A stretch of 33,866 nucleotides of DNA from Bacillota bacterium (GCA_023436225.1 JAEZKA010000012.1:1-33866); one strand, 5' to 3'; shown: positions 7,714-16,828, counted from the stretch's first letter. Numbers and translations are program-made. Notes: a model not told the origin generated them from the letters alone.

Positions 7714-8212
7714 TAAGCCACATGTGACAACAGACGAGTTAATCGCTTTCGAACAAGAGACCATGTCCATGGATGAGAAACAATCTTTTTTAGAACATAT
7801 TTGCTCCTGTAATCATTGTTCTGATCAATTGACAGCTTTTATGACAGCGGACATTATCCCTGCACCAAGGGACATGAAGGAAAATATATTAAAGGCAACC
7901 AAACGCCCCGAGATTCAGATAGCAATTAAATCAAGAGAAGCCTCGAAACGAATACAACTCCTGCTCTACAGCTTAAAGGTTGGTACCGCTGCGATTGCTG
8001 CAATCGCATTATTGATAATCAGCATGAATTTTCAGACTAATCTCTCCCACGCAGAGAGATTCACAAATATTAAAATTAACAAAACAGAAGACAGTGTTTC
8101 CTTAACAGATACCATAAGGGATAATATGAATAACTTTAGTAAGAATATATTGGACTTCTCCAATAACATCATCAAAATGGAGGTAACTGATCATGATCAG
8201 AAAGAAGAGTAG
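7706..8212 (+). CDS. Zinc-type anti-sigma factor, membrane-anchored
   Basis: 168 residues. The N-terminal cytosolic part has the ZAS zinc motif H-x3-C-x2-C at His31, Cys35 and Cys38 (HICSCNHC), as in RsrA/RsiW-type anti-sigma factors. A membrane helix lies near residues 85-107 and ~60 residues follow outside the cell. The ZAS domain would hold the ECF sigma factor encoded just upstream (8 bp overlap). Release would come from cleavage at the membrane or from a change at the zinc site. The extracytoplasmic part is short and polar with no recognised sensor domain. It overlaps the next gene by 20 bp, indicating tight co-expression. Confidence 0.88.
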   Translation: MNNKPHVTTDELIAFEQETMSMDEKQSFLEHICSCNHCSDQLTAFMTADIIPAPRDMKENILKATKRPEIQIAIKSREASKRIQLLLYSLKVGTAAIAAIALLIISMNFQTNLSHAERFTNIKINKTEDSVSLTDTIRDNMNNFSKNILDFSNNIIKMEVTDHDQKEE

Positions 8213-8753
8213 TTTTTTAACCTTTTGTTTTTCACTGCTACCGGGAGCCGGTCAGATGTATATGGGATTTATGAAACGCGGTAGTAGCCTGATGGCATAT
8301 TTCTTCTTTACCATCTTCCTATCCAGCTGGCTAGGACTTGGCCCCTTAATGTTTTTTATGCCAATTATATGGTTCTTTGCTTTCTTTGACACCCACAATC
8401 TCCGTTCTACACCGGACGATGAGTTCTATGCAATAGAAGATAATTTCATTCTTCTTCCAGAGTATGCCAAAGAGAAAGCACAGCTCATCAAAGGGAAATA
8501 CCGTAATGTTATAGCAATCGCACTAATCGTAATTGGTGCCAGCATCCTATGGAATAATTTTATCGATATTATCGATGAAGTTGTGCCTGACTTGGTGTAC
8601 AACGTTCTATATCGCTTTGGCCGATTAGTACCTCAGTTATTCGTAGCCTGTGCCATCATCACCTTTGGTATTTATCTGATCCGCGGCAAGAAGCAGGATC
8701 TGGATGCAGCCGAAAAGGAGAGCTTTCTGGAAGACAAAGGGGGGTTATTATAA
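8193..8753 (+). CDS. Multi-pass membrane protein of the ECF operon, unknown function
   Basis: 186 residues. Four probable membrane segments: an N-terminal pair at roughly residues 8-25 and 30-68 with the motif LLPGAGQMYMGFMKRG, which resembles the Gly-rich turn of TM2-domain proteins, one near 108-125, and one near 145-165. The hydrophilic middle (about 69-105) and the acidic C-terminal tail are probably cytosolic. GGAGGT lies 8 nt before the start, inside the anti-sigma gene. The stop overlaps the next start as TAATG. Its place directly after the anti-sigma factor suggests a part in sensing or responding to envelope stress, which is inference only. Confidence 0.75.
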   Translation: MIRKKSSFLTFCFSLLPGAGQMYMGFMKRGSSLMAYFFFTIFLSSWLGLGPLMFFMPIIWFFAFFDTHNLRSTPDDEFYAIEDNFILLPEYAKEKAQLIKGKYRNVIAIALIVIGASILWNNFIDIIDEVVPDLVYNVLYRFGRLVPQLFVACAIITFGIYLIRGKKQDLDAAEKESFLEDKGGLL

Positions 8754-9058
8754 TGGCTAAGACACACAGAGTCGGCACCTTTACCTTAGGTGGTATGCTG
8801 ATTATCTTTGGTATCCTATTTCTGCTTCGAATATTTAATTTGGGCATCACCTATGATCTGATTTTCAAGCTTTGGCCTACTATTTTCATTTTCCTAGGCG
8901 GCGAGATTTTGATTGCAAACTTCAGACAGCAGGGAGACAAACTGATCTATGACAAAACTGCTTTTGCCTTGATCTTTGTTCTATCCTTCTTTGCAATGGG
9001 AATGGCAGTAATCGACTATTGCATGAATATCGCGAACACCCACATTACAATCTATTAA
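8753..9058 (+). CDS. LiaF/LiaI-like small membrane protein (DUF5668-type)
   Basis: 101 residues with about four hydrophobic helices: TFTLGGMLIIFGILFLLRIF, then a central pair around LWPTIFIFLGGEILI, and ALIFVLSFFAMGMAVI. The 'G(M/G)LIIFGILFLL ... LWPTIFIFLG' layout is that of the LiaI-LiaF-like transmembrane region, found in cell-envelope stress operons. Last gene of the ECF operon; the strong terminator at 9086-9121 follows. Confidence 0.72.
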   Translation: MAKTHRVGTFTLGGMLIIFGILFLLRIFNLGITYDLIFKLWPTIFIFLGGEILIANFRQQGDKLIYDKTAFALIFVLSFFAMGMAVIDYCMNIANTHITIY

Positions 9059-9085
9059 TGAGCCAACTACTCCCACATTTGATTA

Positions 9086-9121
9086 AGAACCCTCGCTCTA
9101 GCTCGAGGGTTCTATTTTTTT
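9086..9121 (+). terminator. Rho-independent terminator of the ECF operon
   Basis: A 10 bp stem (9086-9095 with 9104-9113), an 8-base loop and a run of seven T (9115-9121). A textbook intrinsic terminator. Confidence 0.93.
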
Positions 9122-9187
9122 GTACAAAGACGTCGCCTCTGGTTTATGCATCATGCCTGTGGCTGCTTTGTTTCGATGAAAACCCAA

Positions 9188-9219
9188 GAATTTTTGGAGT
9201 AGGTTATCCACATACTATA
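9188..9219 (+). promoter_or_regulatory. Putative promoter of ku-ligase, forespore (SigG-like) or sigma-A
   Basis: GAATT (9188-9192), an 18 bp spacer and CATACTATA (9211-9219) match the SigG pattern (-10 CATnnTA). The same stretch also allows a weaker sigma-A reading (TTGGAG, 16 bp, TATATA). In Bacillus subtilis the equivalent NHEJ genes are known to be made in the forespore, which makes the SigG reading attractive. The leader to the ribosome site (AAAGGTGG, 9228-9235) would be very short. Confidence 0.45.
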
Positions 9220-9241
9220 TAAAAATGAAAGGTGGTAAATA

Positions 9242-10051
9242 ATGATGGGTGTATCTCATAAAGGAGCGATTTCCCTTGGACTTCTATATATTCCGGTTGG
9301 TCTGTACACCACAACCAGAGATAATGATGTAAAATTCAATCAGTTATGCAAGGATACGAAAGAACGAGTGAAATACAAAAAATATTGCCCCAGCTGCAAC
9401 AAGGAGGTTCATACCGAAGAAATCATAAAAGGCTATGAATATGAACCAGATAAGTATGTTATCATGACCGAAGAGGAACTGGAAAAGATAAAGACAAAAA
9501 AAGACAAAACCATTCATATCATACAATTTGTTAACCTATCCGAAATCAACCAAATCTATTATGAGCGAAATTATTATGCCATCCCGGAGGCTGGGGCCGA
9601 AAAGGCCTTTGAACTTCTCCGTTCGTCCATGCTCCAGGAACAAAAGGTTGCATTGGCTAAAACGGTCATCGGTACTAAGGAGAACCTAATTGTATTATAT
9701 CCGACCACAGAGGGCTTAATAGCGAAGACACTGTTCTATCAGGATGAAATTGTAGCAATACCCAAACAGATTGTTGTACCCGAGCTAAGCGAAGCCGAGA
9801 TAACGATGGCAAAAAGTTTAATCAACTCCATGACCGGTCCATTTGATGCTTCGGCGTACAAGGATGAATATCAGGAACGCCTCCGAGATGCTATTCTTCA
9901 GAAGATACATGGGGAGGAAATCGTAGCGGTTGACAATAACGCTCCGAATAATGTCATCGATCTTATGGAGGCTCTACAGAAGACTCTTGCCATGTCCCAG
10001 AACGGGCAAAGTAATCAGACCTCTAATCAACAACTGAGCGGTACGGCATGA
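9242..10051 (+). CDS. ku: Ku protein, bacterial NHEJ
   Basis: 269 residues, usual for bacterial Ku. It begins SHKGAISLGLLYIPVGLYT and carries the Ku-core beta-barrel and arm. Cys51 and Cys54 (CPSC) form a half zinc-ribbon, a variation seen in some Ku proteins. Ku forms a ring-shaped homodimer that threads onto broken DNA ends and recruits the ligase. The C-terminal ~35 residues are Asn/Gln-rich and flexible. The first of two adjacent ATGs (9242 and 9245) is used here; AAAGGTGG is 6 nt from the first. It overlaps the ligase gene by 4 bp, so the two are translated together. Confidence 0.95.
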   Translation: MMGVSHKGAISLGLLYIPVGLYTTTRDNDVKFNQLCKDTKERVKYKKYCPSCNKEVHTEEIIKGYEYEPDKYVIMTEEELEKIKTKKDKTIHIIQFVNLSEINQIYYERNYYAIPEAGAEKAFELLRSSMLQEQKVALAKTVIGTKENLIVLYPTTEGLIAKTLFYQDEIVAIPKQIVVPELSEAEITMAKSLINSMTGPFDASAYKDEYQERLRDAILQKIHGEEIVAVDNNAPNNVIDLMEALQKTLAMSQNGQSNQTSNQQLSGTA

Positions 10052-10974
10052 TGGATCTGTTTGAAGAAAAGAATATTAAACCAATGCTTATTTCCGAAAT
10101 GAAGGCTCCCTTTAATGATCCGGAATGGATCTATGAGCTTAAGCTGGATGGAATTCGTTGTATTGCCTATCTCGATTCTACAACTGAGCTCCGCAATAAG
10201 CGAAATGACCGCTTATTGCCTAAGGTTCCTGAACTGAGCAATCTCCATCGCTTTGCTAAGGAGCGCTGCATTTTGGATGGAGAACTTGTTATTCTCCGTA
10301 ATGGTGTCCCTGATTTCTTTGAGCTTCAGAAAAGGACTTTAACCACCAACAAACTCAAGCTTATGCTTTCCAGCGAGAATTACCCTGCTTGCTTTGTCGC
10401 CTATGATATTCTATATCGAAAGGATACATCACTGTTGGCTCTTCCTCTATTGGAGCGCAAAGCTCTTCTATCCGAGACAATCAATGAAGACCCCAAGCTT
10501 GCTATCAGTAGATATATTGCAGAGAAGGGTATAGAACTTTTCGATCTGGCTAAGCAACAGGAGCTTGAGGGTGTCGTAGCCAAGAAAAGTAACAGTAAAT
10601 ACTATCTAGATAAACGTACCAAGGAATGGATTAAATTCAAGTTCCTCACGGACGAGGATTTTGTGGTATGCGGTTATATACAAAAGGAGAAGGGGATTAC
10701 CAGCATAATTCTTGGACAGTATCGTGGTTTGGAATTAGTCTATAAAGGACATGTTACCTTCGGAGTGAAGTACGGTGATCTCAAAGAGCTGGAGACCATA
10801 GGACAATCCCCCTTCCGAATCCTACCTCCCGGTAACGAGAATGCAATATGGCTTAAGCCCGAACTGGTCTGTGTAGTACAATATATGCCCAATGATAAAG
10901 GCTCACTTAGACAACCGGTATTCAAAGGCTTCCGTGAGGATAAAAGTACCTATGATTGCCAGATTAAATCATAG
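10048..10974 (+). CDS. ligD: ATP-dependent DNA ligase, LigD ligase domain only
   Basis: 308 residues. Nucleotidyltransferase motifs are visible: motif I ELKLDGIR near residue 31 (Lys is the adenylated residue), motif III YDILYRKD, motif IV EGVVAKKSNSKYY and motif V EWIKFKF, followed by an OB-fold of ~95 residues (from 'DFVVCGYIQKEKGITS'). This is the ligase part of LigD alone: the polymerase/primase and 3'-phosphoesterase domains of mycobacterial LigD are absent. It seals ends brought together by Ku. Template-directed gap filling would need another enzyme, and none is encoded nearby. Overlaps ku by 4 bp. Confidence 0.93.
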   Translation: MMDLFEEKNIKPMLISEMKAPFNDPEWIYELKLDGIRCIAYLDSTTELRNKRNDRLLPKVPELSNLHRFAKERCILDGELVILRNGVPDFFELQKRTLTTNKLKLMLSSENYPACFVAYDILYRKDTSLLALPLLERKALLSETINEDPKLAISRYIAEKGIELFDLAKQQELEGVVAKKSNSKYYLDKRTKEWIKFKFLTDEDFVVCGYIQKEKGITSIILGQYRGLELVYKGHVTFGVKYGDLKELETIGQSPFRILPPGNENAIWLKPELVCVVQYMPNDKGSLRQPVFKGFREDKSTYDCQIKS

Positions 10975-11001
10975 GACTAGTTTACTCACATTTATTTACA
11001 T

Positions 11002-11042
11002 GAAAAGGGAGTTGAAAGCCTACTACTTTCAACTCCCTTTTC
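11002..11042. terminator. Bidirectional terminator between ligD and purL
   Basis: A perfect 17 bp stem (11002-11018 with 11026-11042) and a 7-base loop lie between two convergent genes. The stem ends carry T-rich and A-rich runs on either strand, so it can serve both. Confidence 0.85.
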
Positions 11043-11123
11043 ATATCACAATATGAAGAGAAGAATTAGCACGATATTAGATAGTGATATCTAATTACTG
11101 CTACTGACGAAAACAATGATATA

Positions 11124-14100
11124 CTATTTGAAATATGACACACCGGATTCAAAGATGAATTGATTCTGATTACCGGTAATGTTTATTGCAACTCCAGATC
11201 CACGGCGTTCTGAATGTGCCATCTTGCCAAGCACCCTTCCGTCCGGGCTGGTGATGCCTTCGATTGCATAATAGGATCCGTTGGGATTATAATCTTCCTC
11301 CATCGTAGGATTGCCCATTAAGTCCACGTACTGAGTAGCAACCTGACCATTCTCAAATAATCTCTTTATCCATTCTTCGCTTGCTACGAATCTTCCTTCT
11401 CCGTGGGATGCCGGAATGGAATATACTCCGCCAAGCTCAGCTTTCATTAACCATGGAGATTTATTGGTAACTACTTTTGTGTATACCGACTTGGAGATAT
11501 GACGTCCAATGCGATTCATCGCCAGAGTCGGAGTATCCTCCCTCAAAGGGGTAATCTCCCCATAAGGTACCAAGCCCAATTTAATCAATGCCTGAAATCC
11601 ATTACAGATACCGAGCACCAAGCCATCACGCACATTTAGTAAATCACTTACAACATCCTTTATCTTATCGTTCCGGAATGCCGTTGCAATAAACTTTCCT
11701 GAACCGTCAGGTTCATCCCCAGCGGAGAAGCCACCTGGGAACATCAGAATCTGTGCCCCCCTAATCCCCTCTGCAAAAGCATCCACAGATTGAATGATGT
11801 TATCCGCCGACAAATTCTTGAATACAATAGTTTCCACCTTTGCACCTGCTAATTCAAATGCTCGTAAGGAATCGTACTCACAATTTGTACCAGGAAATAC
11901 TGGAATAAATACCTTTGGCTTTGCAATCCTATTTTTCGATACATAAATCTTCTTCGCATCATACAGCTTCGTCTTAAGCTGCTGCTCCTCTATCCTGGAG
12001 TTAGTAGGATATACCGTCTCCAGGGTATTCGTCCATGCAGTCAGTGCTTCCTCCACCGTAATCTTCGTATTCATCAGACCAAATACGCCGTCCTCCGTAA
12101 TTGTTCCGATTACTTTATACTCTCCCTCAGTAAAACCGTAATCCCTTAAGGTATTCACGTCCTCAATCGATAATTCTGCAAGGATATCTCCATAAGCAGG
12201 AAGGAATATCTCTTTCTTGGTAAGCTTATCCTCTAGTTTTACACCCAGCTTATTTCCAAAGGCCATCTTACTGACAGCTTCAGCGATGCCTCCATAACCC
12301 ACTGCATAGGCAGAGAATACCTTGCCAGCTCTCATCAGCTTGGTAAGTGTGGTATAGAGTGCTGCTACCTGTATATAATCCGGAAGATCGTAATCATCCC
12401 TTCGAATACCGAACTTCACCAGCACATTCCCCGGCTTTTTCAGCTCTGTTGTAATGATATCCGCAGTCGTCGCAATATCAACGGCAAAGGATACAAGAGT
12501 CGGGGGGACATCAATATCATTGAAGCTGCCCGACATACTATCCTTTCCACCAATGGAAGGAAGCCCCAGCTTCACTTGTGCATCATAGGCTCCAAACAAT
12601 GCCACTAAAGGCTCTCCCCATCGCTTCGGGTCATTTCCCAGCTTACGGAAGAACTCCTGAAAGGTAAAGCGAATCTTTGTATGATCACCGCCTGCTGCCA
12701 CGATCTTCGCAACGGAGGATAAAACTGCATAGACAGAACCATGGAATGGTGACCAGCTGGACAGGTACGGGTCGAAGCCATAGCTCATCATGGATACCGT
12801 ATCACAGCTTCCATTCAGTACAGGAATCTTTGCTGTCATCGTCTGAATTGGAGACAGCTGATACTTGCCGCCGTAAGGCATTGTTACGGTTCCTGCACCG
12901 ATTGAGCTGTCGAACATCTCAACCAATCCCTTCTTAGAGCAGACATTTAACGATGAAAGGTTTTCAAGCCAGATGTCCTTGATATCCTTATTGAGGTCTA
13001 CCGATCCTTTCTCCAAGTAACTATCTTCCCTGCAGGGCACACTTACATAAGCAGTTGCCTCCTGGTGAGCACCGTTGGTATCCAGAAAGGCTCTGGAGAT
13101 ATTGACAATCTCCTTTCCTCTCCAGTTCATGACCAGCCTTGGTGACTCGGTGACTATCGCAACGACTACAGCTTCCAGATTTTCCTCTTCTGCAAACTTT
13201 AGCATCGCATCTACATCCTTTGGATCCACTACAATCGCCATTCTCTCCTGGGATTCGGAGATTGCCAATTCGGTACCGTTTAAGCCTGCATATTTCTTTG
13301 GAACCTGGTCAAGGTCAATACAAAGTCCTTCGGCCAACTCACCGATTGCAACGGATACACCTCCGGCACCAAAATCATTACACTTCTTTATTAAGCGGCT
13401 TACCTCTTCTCTACGGAACAATCTCTGAAGCTTACGTTCGGTAGGCGCATTCCCTTTCTGAACCTCAGCTCCACAGGTAGCAATAGACTCTGTTGTATGG
13501 CTCTTGGAGGATCCGGTTGCACCACCACAACCGTCACGTCCGGTTCTTCCACCCATCAGAATGATTACGTCACCAGGGTCCGAGGTCTCACGGATAACAT
13601 TCTTTCTGGGGGCTGCACCCATTACTGCACCAATCTCCAATCTCTTTGCCACATAGTTTGGATGATATACTTCATCAACTAAACCGGTCGCAAGTCCGAT
13701 CTGGTTGCCATAGGAGCTATAACCTGCTGCTGCGCCGGTACAAATCTTTCTCTGTGCAAGTTTCCCTTTTAAGGTATCTCTTATCGAAACGGTCGGGTCT
13801 GCTGCACCAGTAACACGCATAGCCTGATATACATATCCTCTTCCTGATAAGGGGTCGCGGATTGCTCCTCCCAGACAGGTGGCTGCACCACCGAAGGGCT
13901 CTATCTCAGTAGGATGGTTATGCGTCTCATTCTTAAAGAACACCAGCCACTCCTCCGTCTTTCCGTCAATCACCACCGGTACGATAATGGAACAGGCATT
14001 AATCTCATCCGATTCCTCCATATCTGCCAACTTCCCATCCGCTTTTAGCTTCTTCATGGCAAGCAAAGCAATATCCATCAGAGAGACATATTTATCATCT

Positions 14101-14903
14101 CTTCCGGCATATAACTTCTCCCTCTCGCCCAGATAGCTCTGATATGCTGCATAAATTGGCTGTGAATAATAGCCATCTTCTATCTGTATATCCTTAAGTT
14201 CCGTTAAGAAGGTGGTATGGCGACAATGATCTGACCAATAGGTATCCAGTACCCTGATCTCTGTCATAGCTGGGTCACGCTTCTCTTCCTGCTTAAAATA
14301 ATACTGGATATGCTTAAAATCCTGAATTGTCATAGCTAAATTCAAGGATTCATAAAGCTGTTTCAATTCTCCCTCCGTAAGGTCTGTAAATCTCTCTAGG
14401 ATTGCTACTTCTTCCGGCTCCTCAAATTCAGTCACCAAAGTCTTGGACTTACTCTCTCCCGCCTCACGAGAATCCACTGGGTTTATGCAATAGCTTTTGA
14501 TATGTTCAAACTCGTCTTCGGTGATATTACCTCTTAAGATATAGGTGGTAGCAGATCGAATAACAGGCTCCTCCTTCTCATCGAGAAGCTTGACACACTG
14601 TTCCGCTGAATCCGCTCTCTGGTCAAATTGTCCGGGAAGATACTCTACCGTAAAGATGCGATCCTTTTCATCCGCCTCAAACTTCTCCTCATACAGTAAA
14701 TCCAGAGGTGGCTCCGAGAAGACCGTACCCAGTGCTTTCTTATAGGTCGCGTCACTAATATTCTCTATATCATAGCGAATTAAAACCCTTACTTCATCTA
14801 TGCCGTTCATTCCCAAATAGCTACGAAGCTCGGTTCTTAATTCCATTGCTCTTACCGCATACTGGGGTTTCTTTTCTACATAAATTCTTTTTACACTATT
14901 CAT
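11124..14903 (-). CDS. purL: Phosphoribosylformylglycinamidine synthase, long form
   Basis: 1259 residues from the ATG at 14903. The open frame runs on to 14981, but that position lies inside the -10 box and GGAG sits just before 14903, so the shorter start is preferred. It catalyses FGAR + Gln + ATP to FGAM, step four of purine synthesis. In order: an N-terminal PurS-like part, ATP-binding synthetase halves ('DTYWSDHCRHTTFLTELKD' near residue 220, ETHNHPTEIEPFGGAAT near 325, GGKDSMSG near 785), and a C-terminal glutamine amidotransferase with PVFPGTNCEYDS, nucleophile Cys in GICNGFQAL and catalytic His in ASHGEGRF. Thus PurL and PurQ functions are fused, as in Clostridia. No other pur genes are adjacent. 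Confidence 0.95.
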   Translation of the reverse strand: MNSVKRIYVEKKPQYAVRAMELRTELRSYLGMNGIDEVRVLIRYDIENISDATYKKALGTVFSEPPLDLLYEEKFEADEKDRIFTVEYLPGQFDQRADSAEQCVKLLDEKEEPVIRSATTYILRGNITEDEFEHIKSYCINPVDSREAGESKSKTLVTEFEEPEEVAILERFTDLTEGELKQLYESLNLAMTIQDFKHIQYYFKQEEKRDPAMTEIRVLDTYWSDHCRHTTFLTELKDIQIEDGYYSQPIYAAYQSYLGEREKLYAGRDDKYVSLMDIALLAMKKLKADGKLADMEESDEINACSIIVPVVIDGKTEEWLVFFKNETHNHPTEIEPFGGAATCLGGAIRDPLSGRGYVYQAMRVTGAADPTVSIRDTLKGKLAQRKICTGAAAGYSSYGNQIGLATGLVDEVYHPNYVAKRLEIGAVMGAAPRKNVIRETSDPGDVIILMGGRTGRDGCGGATGSSKSHTTESIATCGAEVQKGNAPTERKLQRLFRREEVSRLIKKCNDFGAGGVSVAIGELAEGLCIDLDQVPKKYAGLNGTELAISESQERMAIVVDPKDVDAMLKFAEEENLEAVVVAIVTESPRLVMNWRGKEIVNISRAFLDTNGAHQEATAYVSVPCREDSYLEKGSVDLNKDIKDIWLENLSSLNVCSKKGLVEMFDSSIGAGTVTMPYGGKYQLSPIQTMTAKIPVLNGSCDTVSMMSYGFDPYLSSWSPFHGSVYAVLSSVAKIVAAGGDHTKIRFTFQEFFRKLGNDPKRWGEPLVALFGAYDAQVKLGLPSIGGKDSMSGSFNDIDVPPTLVSFAVDIATTADIITTELKKPGNVLVKFGIRRDDYDLPDYIQVAALYTTLTKLMRAGKVFSAYAVGYGGIAEAVSKMAFGNKLGVKLEDKLTKKEIFLPAYGDILAELSIEDVNTLRDYGFTEGEYKVIGTITEDGVFGLMNTKITVEEALTAWTNTLETVYPTNSRIEEQQLKTKLYDAKKIYVSKNRIAKPKVFIPVFPGTNCEYDSLRAFELAGAKVETIVFKNLSADNIIQSVDAFAEGIRGAQILMFPGGFSAGDEPDGSGKFIATAFRNDKIKDVVSDLLNVRDGLVLGICNGFQALIKLGLVPYGEITPLREDTPTLAMNRIGRHISKSVYTKVVTNKSPWLMKAELGGVYSIPASHGEGRFVASEEWIKRLFENGQVATQYVDLMGNPTMEEDYNPNGSYYAIEGITSPDGRVLGKMAHSERRGSGVAINITGNQNQFIFESGVSYFK

Positions 14904-14979
14904 ACAAATCTCCATTCTACTGAAAATCCGGTAATTTGGGTCCCATCGTTTTATACCTTTTACTTTATCAATCTCTTGC

Positions 14980-15007
14980 ATTATAGCATAACATGTCTTA
15001 TAATCAA
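14980..15007 (-). promoter_or_regulatory. Promoter of purL
   Basis: Minus strand: extended -10 TGC-TATAAT (TATAAT at 14980-14985), with TTGATT 16 bp upstream. This gives a leader of about 70 nt before the start at 14903. I saw no purine riboswitch fold in that leader. Confidence 0.6.
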
Positions 15008-15105
15008 AATTAATAAATGTTAATCTTTTTATTAGGCTAACTAATAGATAGAGATTGTTTATTTTTAATCGAATCTATTAAAATATAAAGGAAAAGACGG
15101 CCACG

Positions 15106-15306
15106 ATGGATGAAAATCAACTAGCCTGCATGCTGTCTTCTCCCCTTATGTTTTTGGGTGCCATACTTAGCGTTATCCATTTGTACTTTCATACTTCGAA
15201 GGCGAATGCCAATTTGTTAATGAATACGGTGGTATTTCTGCTAATTGGCATCTCCTTTGAACTGCTCCGCAGAGTCACTTATTTCAAGCAAATAATATCA
15301 TTATAA
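15106..15306 (+). CDS. Small two-helix membrane protein, unknown function
   Basis: 66 residues with two hydrophobic stretches (about 10-28, LSSPLMFLGAILSVIHLY, and 38-53, NTVVFLLIGISFELL) joined by a short polar turn; probably a membrane hairpin. A weak promoter-like pair (TTGTTT, 18 bp, TAAAAT) lies at 15055-15084, and AAGGAAAAG is a weak ribosome site 10 or more bases upstream. It ends 30 bp before the LysR gene in the same direction. I do not recognise a family. A chance frame is possible. Confidence 0.45.
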   Translation: MDENQLACMLSSPLMFLGAILSVIHLYFHTSKANANLLMNTVVFLLIGISFELLRRVTYFKQIISL

Positions 15307-15336
15307 TATATAAATCACAGAGAAAAGGAGAAGCAC

Positions 15337-16224
15337 ATGGATATCAATTATGAATTGTATAAGGTTTTTTATCATGTAGCAAAAAGCTTAAGCTTTTCGG
15401 AAGCAGCAGAAACCCTATTTATCTCTCAGTCTGCTGTCAGCCAGTCAATCAAGACTCTGGAGAAGCGTTTGAATCAGACGCTATTCATCCGTAGCACAAA
15501 GCGTGTTGCCCTAACGAAGGAAGGCGAGTTATTACTTAAGCATATCGAACCTGCAATTAATCTGATCAGTAGAGGTGAAAATCAGCTCTGCGCAGATCCA
15601 AAAAGTGGTGTGCAGTTAAGAATCGGTGCCAGTGATACGATCTGTCGTTATTATCTTGTACCTTATCTTAACAATTTTCATAAGAGATATCCGGGCATTC
15701 ATATTAAGGTAACCAACGCTACTTCCTTGCAATGTGCAAAGCTTTTGGAACGCAATGATGTCGATGTAATTGTAACTAACTCTCCCAACCCCGGCTTAAA
15801 TAATCTGATGCAAATCCTTCCGGTCAAGGAATTTCGGGATATTTTTATCGCAAATCCCAATGCTTTCCCCTTAACCGATCGTCCCATTAGCCTTCAGGAG
15901 CTTCAGCAAAATCCGATTCTGATGCTGGATAAACGTTCTACAACAAGTATGTTCCTACACAACCTATTCCTAGAGAATTCCTTAGATCTAGTACCAGCTA
16001 TCGAGCTTAGCAGTAACGATCTCCTGATAGACCTGGCAAAGATTGGTTTAGGCATCGCCTTTATCCCTGATTTTTGTGTGAAGGAGCTTAGTGACCTGGC
16101 TGTCATTCACACCACTACGGAAATTCCCTCCCGTATGCTGGTTGCTGCATACAACACGGATATCCCTCTCTCAGATGCTGCAAAGTACTTCATCGATATC
16201 ATGACCGAGAATTCGAAGGAATAA
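15337..16224 (+). CDS. LysR-family transcriptional regulator
   Basis: 295 residues, usual length. An N-terminal winged helix-turn-helix (residues ~1-60; 'FSEAAETLFISQSAVSQSIK' and LFIRSTKRVALTKEG) is followed by a hinge and a two-lobed periplasmic-binding-like effector domain ('LRIGASDTICRYYLVPYLNN', 'DVIVTNSP', 'GLGIAFIPDFCVKELS'). AAGGAG is 6 nt before the ATG. LysR regulators often control a divergent neighbour; here the divergent gene beyond the small membrane protein is purL, but no classical T-N11-A operator was identified, so the target is unknown. Confidence 0.92.
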   Translation: MDINYELYKVFYHVAKSLSFSEAAETLFISQSAVSQSIKTLEKRLNQTLFIRSTKRVALTKEGELLLKHIEPAINLISRGENQLCADPKSGVQLRIGASDTICRYYLVPYLNNFHKRYPGIHIKVTNATSLQCAKLLERNDVDVIVTNSPNPGLNNLMQILPVKEFRDIFIANPNAFPLTDRPISLQELQQNPILMLDKRSTTSMFLHNLFLENSLDLVPAIELSSNDLLIDLAKIGLGIAFIPDFCVKELSDLAVIHTTTEIPSRMLVAAYNTDIPLSDAAKYFIDIMTENSKE

Positions 16225-16270
16225 GAGTTTTCGCTTATCAAAAAAACCGAATAAGTTTTTTTTCAAGATT

Positions 16271-16322
16271 AAAGCCACAGACCGATTGCTTTGCTTTTGC
16301 AAATGCTACAGTCTGTGGCTTT
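16271..16322. terminator. Bidirectional terminator between lysR and mgsA
   Basis: A 12 bp stem (AAAGCCACAGAC at 16271-16282 with 16311-16322) encloses a 28-base loop between two convergent genes. T-rich tails follow on both strands. A smaller CTTAT/ATAAG stem followed by eight T lies just upstream (around 16234-16263) and may act first for the LysR gene. Confidence 0.7.
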
Positions 16323-16348
16323 TATATAACCATACGAAAGCTTTAGGT

Positions 16349-16828
16349 TTATTTACCTAACTCCTTAATACGGCGTTGGATAATCGCATTATAGTTAAGT
16401 ACTTGACGCTCATATTCCTCATTCATATACCTTGAGGTAATCATAAAATCTGCAGTGGCTCTATTATTCGCCACTGGAATATCATAAACAGCTGCAATAC
16501 GAAGCAGTGCCTTCACATCAGGATCATGGGGCTGCGATTCCAGGGGATCCCAAAAGAAGATAACAAAATCAATATTTCCTTCCACAATTCTTGATCCAAT
16601 CTGCTGATCGCCGCCAAGAGGACCGCTATTATAAGCCTTTACCGGGAGCTCCGTCTTATCTGCAATCATTCTTGCTGTCGTACCTGTTCCACATAAAAAG
16701 TGATTCTTTAAAATGTCTTTATTCGCCTCTACCCATTCCACTAACTCTTTCTTCTTACTATCATGAGCAATGAGTGCAATATGCTTTTGTTTTTCAATCG
16801 TAAAGTTGATATATTCATCCTGCAGCAT
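16349..16828 (-). CDS. mgsA: Methylglyoxal synthase
   Basis: 159 residues. It converts dihydroxyacetone phosphate to methylglyoxal and phosphate, an overflow route that relieves sugar-phosphate build-up. The family signature is present in full: ALIAHDSKKKELVEW at the start, phosphate-binding GTGTTARM, the catalytic-Asp segment SGPLGGDQQIGSRI, FFWDPLESQPHDPDVKALLR and 'NRATADFMITS'. GAGAGG lies upstream of the ATG. It follows the DUF1576 gene by 152 bp on the same strand. Confidence 0.96.
   Translation of the reverse strand: MLQDEYINFTIEKQKHIALIAHDSKKKELVEWVEANKDILKNHFLCGTGTTARMIADKTELPVKAYNSGPLGGDQQIGSRIVEGNIDFVIFFWDPLESQPHDPDVKALLRIAAVYDIPVANNRATADFMITSRYMNEEYERQVLNYNAIIQRRIKELGK

Noticed and set aside
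13075..13428. 117-codon plus-strand frame inside purL
   Set aside because: Ser/Thr-rich antisense shadow of a highly conserved enzyme.
14904..14981. Longer N-terminus of PurL
   Set aside because: The upstream start codon lies in the -10 box (14980-14985); a ribosome site favours 14903.
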